From positions 1-64,000 of the forward strand of contig ONFO01000015.1 of NCBI GenBank assembly GCA_900317155.1: a DNA stretch of 64,000 bases, written 5' to 3'. A program made the position numbers and the translations under genes. Of this stretch, positions 58,769-64,000 are shown piece by piece. The notes beneath the pieces were generated by a model. That model worked only from the letters and a program-made list of their open reading frames with translations. It was not told the origin of the DNA and searched no databases. Positions within the stretch are counted from its first letter, which is position 1, and every line of letters begins with the position of its first letter. Source of the stretch: an uncultured Bacteroidales bacterium. GTDB lineage: Bacteria > Bacteroidota > Bacteroidia > Bacteroidales > F082.

Positions 58769-60157
58769 TTACTTATGCACCTTGCGGATAAACTCCTCCA
58801 CCTCAGGCACGCCGCCCTGATAAACGAGATAGCCGTTGTAAGGCTCTCTCGGGGTGATTTCGCTGTTCACAGGGGTGAGCATGATGTTCTTCACCTCTTC
58901 GCGGTCGTGCGTCTGACCCAAAGCCCAGCCCAACTTGATGTAAGCGGTCTCGGCGAGCATGTTCTGTGCGGGGATGATGCCACGGTCCATGAGGTCACGG
59001 CCAGTGTCGTAAACGAACATGTGGGCATAGCCCCAGATGGTTTGCACGGTCATGTATTGGTGCACGCCCTTGTCGGTGGCACGCTGGATGGCGTCGAACA
59101 TGCCACGGTTGACGTGACCCAAGCCCGTGCCATCCCAAACGATGCCCTGATAACCATTGTCTACCAAGGCGTCAAGCACATCGGGCTTCATGCCAGGATA
59201 GTAATAGAGGATGGCCACGCGGTCGTCGAAGGTCGGGATGATCTTCACGTCGCGGTCGTTGCGGCGGTGGTTGTAGACTTCCTTAATCGGCACCACGCCA
59301 CGTTTGCGGTCGACGGTAGCGACAGGCGTGTCGCCGATGGTGCGGAAGGTGGAACGATAGGACGAGTGCATCTTACGCACACGCGTGCCACGATGCAGGA
59401 AACCATACTCGTCGGAGGTGGGACCGAACATGCAGACCATCACCTCGGCCACATCGCCGTGACCGGCAGCGGTCATGGCATGCATTAGGTTCAAGGCAGC
59501 ATCCGAAGAAGGACGGTCTGACGAACGCTGCGAGCCGACCAAGACAATCGGCACAGGCAGGTTCTGGCACATGAAGGTCAAAGCGGCGGCGGTGTGGGCC
59601 AAGGTATCGGTGCCGTGGCCAATGACGATGCCGTCGATGCCGTTCTGGATCTCCTCGCCAATCTTCTTGGCTAAGGCGATGTACTCCTTGGGCGACATGT
59701 TCTCGGAGAACACGGCAAACACCTTCTCGGTGTCGAGGTTGCAGATGTCGGCCAACTCCGGCACGGCGCCATACAGCTCACCCGGCGAGAAAGCGGGAAT
59801 CACAGCGCCCGTGCGGTAGTCCAAACGCGATGCAATGGTGCCACCCGTGCCGAGCAGCTTCACGTGCGGAAGTCCCTCAGTGTAAGGGAATTCCTTCTCC
59901 GGAATGTGGTAGTTGGCTTTCTTGTAGTCGGTCTCGACCATGCCCGTGATGGTGCTGATGTCGACACCGATGTTGTAACCCGTGTTGACCTTCATGACGA
60001 TATGTTGGTCGTCCTGGAAGGCGGCGCGAGGCAGGATCGTGCCTTTGAAAAGGCCTCCCGTGGTCTGGCACTCGGCCTGACTCCACACGCGGCAGTTGTA
60101 TTTTTTGAGCACCTCAAGCGAGGCGCCCCAATATCCTTGGAAAAAATCTTCAGCCAT
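58769..60157 (-). CDS. gatD: Glu-tRNA(Gln) amidotransferase subunit D (archaeal type)
   Basis: A 462-residue glutaminase subunit of GatDE, which with GatE converts Glu-tRNA(Gln) to Gln-tRNA(Gln). The N-terminal ~95 residues are the small beta domain typical of GatD. The asparaginase-like domain has LGTGGTIAS (102-110, catalytic Thr107), GHGTDT (180-185, Thr183 and Asp184) and Lys262 in RKMHSS, spaced as in archaeal GatD. The N-terminal domain and gatE next door distinguish it from a free L-asparaginase. It lies 8 bp after gatE. Strong codon bias suggests high expression. The family is described as archaeal, so transfer is likely. Confidence 0.9.
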   Translation of the reverse strand: MAEDFFQGYWGASLEVLKKYNCRVWSQAECQTTGGLFKGTILPRAAFQDDQHIVMKVNTGYNIGVDISTITGMVETDYKKANYHIPEKEFPYTEGLPHVKLLGTGGTIASRLDYRTGAVIPAFSPGELYGAVPELADICNLDTEKVFAVFSENMSPKEYIALAKKIGEEIQNGIDGIVIGHGTDTLAHTAAALTFMCQNLPVPIVLVGSQRSSDRPSSDAALNLMHAMTAAGHGDVAEVMVCMFGPTSDEYGFLHRGTRVRKMHSSYRSTFRTIGDTPVATVDRKRGVVPIKEVYNHRRNDRDVKIIPTFDDRVAILYYYPGMKPDVLDALVDNGYQGIVWDGTGLGHVNRGMFDAIQRATDKGVHQYMTVQTIWGYAHMFVYDTGRDLMDRGIIPAQNMLAETAYIKLGWALGQTHDREEVKNIMLTPVNSEITPREPYNGYLVYQGGVPEVEEFIRKVHK

Positions 60158-60165
60158 GTTCTTCT

Positions 60166-62112
60166 TTATTTGATGTTGTTAGCCAATTCTTTCATTTCGA
60201 TGTTGCCCATCGCTTCCTTCATCTGACCCATGATCCAGTTCTGACGGTCGAGGTCGGTGCAGGACTTCTTCTTCGGCGCGAAGCCGGCGCAGAGGTTGTC
60301 GAGCTTGGTGAGCAGGTCATCTTTAGCATAGCGCTTGAAGCCCATCTTGTTCAACACTTGCTCCATCGGCAATGATGCGTCTTCCACCAAAGCGGGAGCC
60401 ATGTTCCAAGCCAGACGATAGTCCAGACCTTGCTCCTTCAGGAAAGCAAAGAGCTTGTACAAAGTCTCGCCGTTGAACTTCGAAGCGGCGTTCTTGCCCA
60501 GCAGGTGCTTGAGTCTCATGCCAACGAAGCGGCCCACGGTGCGACCATCCACGCCGAGTTTCTCGACGACTTCGGCCATGGCGGGGAACCAGTTCTTTGC
60601 GAAGATGTAACGGAAGCAGTCCTCCGGCACGTTCCACTCCTTGAGTTTGTAGTAACGGTCGATGATCTCGGTAGGCATCTCGGCACGCAAAGCCTTGATG
60701 AAAGCCGGGTCGAGCGGGATGGGAGCCGAGTCGGTGTCGGGATACATACGGTCGGCACCAGGGAGCACGCGCTCGAAGATGGTGATGCCGTTGCAGATGG
60801 CCTTACGGGTCTCCTTCGGCACGCCGTCGAAGGCCATGAGGCAACGCTCTTCGATGGTCTCGATGGCGGTAGGCATGTCGTTCTGCGGACCCCACACGAG
60901 GATGAGGGCATCCTCATCGGTGGCATGGACACGCTTGGCCAACTTATGCCATTGGGAATGGGTCAGCACGGGTTCCAGCATCTCGTCGTGGAGCATGTTG
61001 GGACGCTCGAGGCAGGCGATGACCTTCAGGCGGTCGGCGATTTCGTCGGCAAACATCTTGCCGGGTTGGGTGAAGTGCGAAAGCACGCCACGGAACTTCG
61101 GCAACTTGACGAGTTTCAAGGCGCCACCTTTGGCTTTGTTGTCGAGGATGGGCAGGTAGTCGGTCGGGAACGACACATCGGCCACTTCCACCTTCCAGCC
61201 TTCCTTGCCCACTTCACGGTTGAGGCGCTCTTGCAGCTGCACCAACGACCACTGGCGGAAGCACTCATTGTGCGACAACTCGGGGATCCACTTGGCGTGT
61301 TGCACACCCTTCAACTCGATACGGGTGCCGCCTGTGCAACTCACATTGACGTCTTGACGGCCTGCGCCCATGCCTGTGCGGACAAGGCCAGTGCTACGGC
61401 CGAGGAAACGAATGAATTCGCAGGTCTCGCGCAACTCGTCGGGGTTCTTGCAGTCGGGATAGGTGACGGTCTCAATCAACGGCACGCCGAGACGGTCGGT
61501 CTGATAGATACGACGGTGGCCAATGTCGCTAATCTCGCGGCAGGCGTCCTCTTCGATGCTCAGTTGGATAAGGCGGATGTCCTTCTTCGGCAACTTGAGC
61601 AGGCCTTCCACGCCCACGATGGCGGTACGTTGGAAGCCCGTCGGGATGGAGCCGTCGAGGTATTGTTTACGGGTGATATGCACCTCGCCCACGATGTTCA
61701 GGTTCGAACGCAAGGCGATGATGATGGCGTTGTGCAAAGCCTCGCGGTTGATGGGGAACGGCGGGGTGTCGTCAATGTCGTAGGTGCAGGCGGTGCCGTT
61801 CTTGATGCGGTAGACGATTTCCTTCTTCGTCTTGAACTCCATCAAGGCTGTTCCGTCGTATTCGCCTAATTCTGAAAGAGTTGGGCGCATGTGACGGATC
61901 AGTTCGGCATCGTAGTCCTCAAACTTGTTGAATTGTCCGGCGGGACAGTGGCAAAACAGCTTCTCCTTGGTCTTGATCTGCTGGTGCACTTCCAGTCCCG
62001 ACATGAAGCCTATGCGGTAATAGTCTTCCTGTGTGGCTTTCTTGCGCTCGACGTAGCCAGCCTGTTGCTTGGTCAGCTCGTAGTTGGCGCGTGGGTCAAA
62101 GTTGGTGCTCAT
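60166..62112 (-). CDS. gatE: Glu-tRNA(Gln) amidotransferase subunit E (archaeal type)
   Basis: A 648-residue kinase/amidotransferase subunit. The GatB-like core holds GFMSGLEVHQQIKTKEKLFC (35-54), GEVHITRKQYLDGSIPTGFQ (142-161), LSIEEDACREI and TDRLGVPLIETVT. An aspartyl-tRNA-synthetase-like insertion spans ~310-440 (DALILVWGPQND, IEERCLMAFDGVPKETR), the hallmark of GatE over bacterial GatB. PGADRMYPDTDSAPIPLD (451-468) and a helical YqeY-like tail follow. All motifs are intact. It is the first gene of gatE-gatD, with a 40-bp repeat holding a -7-like box at 62212-62251 in its leader. Confidence 0.92.
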   Translation of the reverse strand: MSTNFDPRANYELTKQQAGYVERKKATQEDYYRIGFMSGLEVHQQIKTKEKLFCHCPAGQFNKFEDYDAELIRHMRPTLSELGEYDGTALMEFKTKKEIVYRIKNGTACTYDIDDTPPFPINREALHNAIIIALRSNLNIVGEVHITRKQYLDGSIPTGFQRTAIVGVEGLLKLPKKDIRLIQLSIEEDACREISDIGHRRIYQTDRLGVPLIETVTYPDCKNPDELRETCEFIRFLGRSTGLVRTGMGAGRQDVNVSCTGGTRIELKGVQHAKWIPELSHNECFRQWSLVQLQERLNREVGKEGWKVEVADVSFPTDYLPILDNKAKGGALKLVKLPKFRGVLSHFTQPGKMFADEIADRLKVIACLERPNMLHDEMLEPVLTHSQWHKLAKRVHATDEDALILVWGPQNDMPTAIETIEERCLMAFDGVPKETRKAICNGITIFERVLPGADRMYPDTDSAPIPLDPAFIKALRAEMPTEIIDRYYKLKEWNVPEDCFRYIFAKNWFPAMAEVVEKLGVDGRTVGRFVGMRLKHLLGKNAASKFNGETLYKLFAFLKEQGLDYRLAWNMAPALVEDASLPMEQVLNKMGFKRYAKDDLLTKLDNLCAGFAPKKKSCTDLDRQNWIMGQMKEAMGNIEMKELANNIK

Positions 62113-62211
62113 ATTTGTTGTTTAATTGTTGTTCGTTGAACTGTTTAATTGTTGAATTGACAAGGGACTTCGAGACGCGGGACGCGAGACGATGTCACCC
62201 TCATCAAAAAC

Positions 62212-62251
62212 AATCGGCTAAAATAGAAAATATTTGGATTGGTTGAGAAAA
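62212..62251. repeat. 40-bp direct repeat, copy 1
   Basis: Exact 40-bp match to 63145-63184, in the spacer upstream of gatE. On the minus strand it includes TATTTTAG (62218-62225), a 7-of-8 match to the -7 consensus. Confidence 0.9.
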
Positions 62252-62275
62252 TTGTAGGAGAAATTTGCAAAACAT

Positions 62276-63142
62276 TTATTGTTCTTGACAAGCTTTTAAG
62301 CTATCAAGCTGTTTTTTATAGACATCCAAAGTGTAAAGGTCTTCTGGCTTGAACGCTGGAGTGTAGAAATCATCACTGAAAGGAGCTTGCTCTTCAATGA
62401 CGATTTCCTTATGATATTCCTCCATAAACTTCTTCAATTCCTTCTCGGAAATACCTATCACACTCATATTCTGCTTATTGGTATAACGCATAAGTTCTGC
62501 CTGATAATGCAGCCAGCAGAGCCAGTTGTGCTTCATCACCATCGTTTGGCGCACATTGTTGTTTCGTAACCATTTTGTGCATATATATTTTCCTGGATGT
62601 TGTTCGGGGTTTCCGCTGATATCATCGAAGATTTTCTCTTCCTCTTTCACTCTGTTATTCCAGTAATCCTCGATATTGTGCATTCTTGTAAAGCAGTCAC
62701 CGACATTGTTTATAAACTGGAAATTACCCAAATTTTTCCAAGTTTCTAGATTGTTGGAAAAAATGTTCTCAGCTGCTTTGTCAAAAGAGACAAAGCTGTT
62801 GCTTATGGCATCAAAAACCAATTCCTGTAGCGTTTCTCTAGGCATCAGTTCCAGTTCGTCGACAGGCACACTAAGGAGCCACGCACAAAGCGAGTCGCAA
62901 TGCTGTTGTTGTACAACAATTTCGTCGATACCGTTGGCAAAGTCCTCTATGGTACCCATCACCATAAGAGCCGACAGCCTGCGGTCGTTGGCCCGTTCCC
63001 TGAGTTCAAGCAACATACTTGTTCCAATGGTAAGCGCCAAAGAGATAGTAGTACCGATGATAATCATACCTATTTGTTTCCAAAAACTGGTATGTTTTTT
63101 TATTTCTATGTTTTGCGGTAATTCTATTTTCATGTCTTTCAT
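62276..63142 (-). CDS. Orphan membrane-anchored protein between 40-bp direct repeats
   Basis: A 288-residue protein I do not recognise. One membrane helix near residues 22-45 (WKQIGMIIIGTTISLALTIG) is followed by a soluble, mostly helical domain with several Cys/Trp residues (HCDSLCAWLLS, KHNWLCWLHYQAELMRY), so it resembles a small membrane-anchored sensor or accessory protein. Its start (63142) abuts one copy of a 40-bp repeat, whose other copy follows the gene's stop and precedes gatE. It thus looks like an inserted single-gene cassette between the ABC exporter and gatE. Confidence 0.55.
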   Translation of the reverse strand: MKDMKIELPQNIEIKKHTSFWKQIGMIIIGTTISLALTIGTSMLLELRERANDRRLSALMVMGTIEDFANGIDEIVVQQQHCDSLCAWLLSVPVDELELMPRETLQELVFDAISNSFVSFDKAAENIFSNNLETWKNLGNFQFINNVGDCFTRMHNIEDYWNNRVKEEEKIFDDISGNPEQHPGKYICTKWLRNNNVRQTMVMKHNWLCWLHYQAELMRYTNKQNMSVIGISEKELKKFMEEYHKEIVIEEQAPFSDDFYTPAFKPEDLYTLDVYKKQLDSLKACQEQ

Positions 63143-63144
63143 AG

Positions 63145-63184
63145 AATCGGCTAAAATAGAAAATATTTGGATTGGTTGAGAAAA
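63145..63184. repeat. 40-bp direct repeat, copy 2
   Basis: Identical to 62212-62251, located 2 bp upstream of the orphan membrane protein. It contains the same minus-strand TATTTTAG (63151-63158), which would drive a nearly leaderless transcript. Confidence 0.9.
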
Positions 63185-63210
63185 ATGCGTTAGAAAAATG
63201 TATTAAAAAT

Positions 63211-63238
63211 GTAGAGACGCGATCAATCGCGTCTCTAC
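63211..63238 (-). terminator. Palindromic terminator of the ABC exporter gene (GTAGAGAC family)
   Basis: A perfect 13-bp stem GTAGAGACGCGAT/ATCGCGTCTCTAC with a 2-nt loop, 4 bp after the stop and followed by ATTTTTAAT on the minus strand. It has the same 28-bp length and arms as the in-gene copies at 20567 and 37361. Confidence 0.8.
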
Positions 63239-63242
63239 AGGG

Positions 63243-64000
63243 TTAATTCTTGTCTTCTATCGTCCTTGCAATCTTCTCGATGTTCAGGCTGCGTGCCGAG
63301 GCATCGATGATGTCCTTGTAAATGCCGCCTTTCTTGTAGATGCTGTCGGGGTCACCGTCCTCTTCAACACGGCCTTGCTGTAGGGCATAGATATAGTCGG
63401 CATCGATGATCTGAGAGATGCTGTGCGAGATGATGATGACAGTGCGGTCTTTCTTGATGGCGTCGATGCTGTTCTTGATTTGCTCGGTGGCGATGGCATC
63501 GAGGCTGGCGGTAGGCTCATCGAGGAAGATGATGGGCGGGTTCTTGAGGAACATACGTGCGATGGCCACACGCTGCTGCTGACCGCCCGAGAGGTCGGCG
63601 GCGTTGTTGTCGAACTGCTTCGGCAGTTCCATCACCTGGTCGTAGAGATGCGACTTCTTGGCGGCTTCCACCACGTCTTCGTGAGTGGCCTTGGGGTTGC
63701 CGTAGAGGATGTTTTCCTCGATGGTGCCGTCGAAGATATGGTTCTTCTGCAGCACGAGGCCGATGTTCTCGCGGAGGTATTGCGTGTCGTATTCGCGCAA
63801 ATCCACACCATCAAGCAAAATCTGTCCCACTTGAGGTTCATAGAACTTGTCCAACAGGTTGACGATGGTGCTCTTACCCGCTCCAGAGAGTCCGACCAAA
63901 GCGGTAATCTTGCCAGGGTCGATGGTCATGTTCACGTCGAAAAGGGCTTGGTTGCCATTGGGATAGGTGAAGTCGACATGCTTGATTTCGAACTTGCCGT
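63243..64000 (-). CDS. ABC exporter, C-terminal nucleotide-binding domain (partial)
   Basis: The reading frame is open to the window edge (GKFEIKHVDFTYPNGNQALF), so the membrane domain lies beyond. The visible ~250 residues form an ABC ATPase domain: Walker A GLSGAGKST, Q-loop region VLQKNHIFDGTIEENILYGN, signature LSGGQQQRVAIARMF, Walker B IIFLDEPTASLDA and H-loop ISHS. The sequence best resembles ABCB/MsbA-type exporters with a fused NBD, where the substrate cannot be told. It ends at a strong palindromic terminator. Confidence 0.88.
   Translation of the reverse strand, partial: GKFEIKHVDFTYPNGNQALFDVNMTIDPGKITALVGLSGAGKSTIVNLLDKFYEPQVGQILLDGVDLREYDTQYLRENIGLVLQKNHIFDGTIEENILYGNPKATHEDVVEAAKKSHLYDQVMELPKQFDNNAADLSGGQQQRVAIARMFLKNPPIIFLDEPTASLDAIATEQIKNSIDAIKKDRTVIIISHSISQIIDADYIYALQQGRVEEDGDPDSIYKKGGIYKDIIDASARSLNIEKIARTIEDKN

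Noticed and set aside
58769-60157. Free type I L-asparaginase
   Set aside because: The extra N-terminal domain, the catalytic residue spacing and the adjacent gatE identify GatD.
62276-63142. Transposable element carried by the 40-bp repeats
   Set aside because: The gene has no transposase or recombinase motif and the repeats are direct without terminal inverted ends, so only a cassette-like insertion or promoter duplication is suggested.

Overview
The window is a contiguous piece of a chromosome from a Bacteroidota species, most likely an uncultured gut- or rumen-type member of Bacteroidales. Four things point there: at least seven secreted proteins carry the type IX secretion (T9SS) type A C-terminal sorting domain; the gliding/T9SS accessory genes gldB, gldD and gldE are present; the complete Bat aerotolerance operon is present; and about 18 genes are preceded by the Bacteroidetes sigma-factor -7 box TAnnTTTG. 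No rRNA, canonical tRNA, CRISPR array, IS transposase or prophage gene is visible.

Layout. 1-3.9 kb: a partial secreted protein and a T9SS beta-propeller protein. 4.0-13.4 kb: a minus-strand operon moxR, DUF58, a DUF4381-like gene, batA, batB, batC, batD, batE. 13.5-20.4 kb, plus strand: aspartate kinase, a candidate toxin-antitoxin-like pair, a 1089-residue fused iron-sulfur flavoenzyme and a Fic protein with an elaborate repeat-rich promoter. 20.4-29.3 kb: three T9SS proteins behind a membrane-anchored TPR/HTH regulator. 29.9-37 kb: an EF-G, two more T9SS proteins (one a GH33 sialidase) and an unrecognised gene. 37-40 kb: repair and redox genes (ogt, an SSAT-like acetyltransferase, a HEAT-like protein, phzF-like, bcp), then an orphan structured RNA. 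40-52 kb: housekeeping genes comM, gldB, cinA, a nucleoside phosphorylase, an OmpA-like porin, tatD, hflX, trpS, rng, a 29-residue mS38-like ribosomal protein and HU. 52-58.7 kb: mutY-ssb-gldE-gldD, corA, a T9SS nuclease and an MntP-like transporter. 58.7-64 kb: gatE-gatD (a tRNA-dependent amidotransferase of the type described from archaea), an orphan membrane protein beside 40-bp direct repeats, and a partial ABC exporter.

How it works together. The secreted proteins (propellers, GLUG protein, sialidase, nuclease) are cargo for the T9SS whose accessory lipoproteins are encoded here. The Bat operon joins a MoxR ATPase to vWA and TPR proteins in the envelope. The rest is information processing and metabolism.

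The most unusual signals are: archaeal-type GatDE in a bacterium; a 28-bp palindromic element that serves as a terminator in one place and sits in frame inside at least three proteins elsewhere; a Fic locus whose operator-like repeats recur inside its own coding sequence; a short orphan cloverleaf-like RNA with its own promoter and terminator; and homologous ~140-bp palindromic elements in the leaders of trpS and the TPR/HTH regulator.
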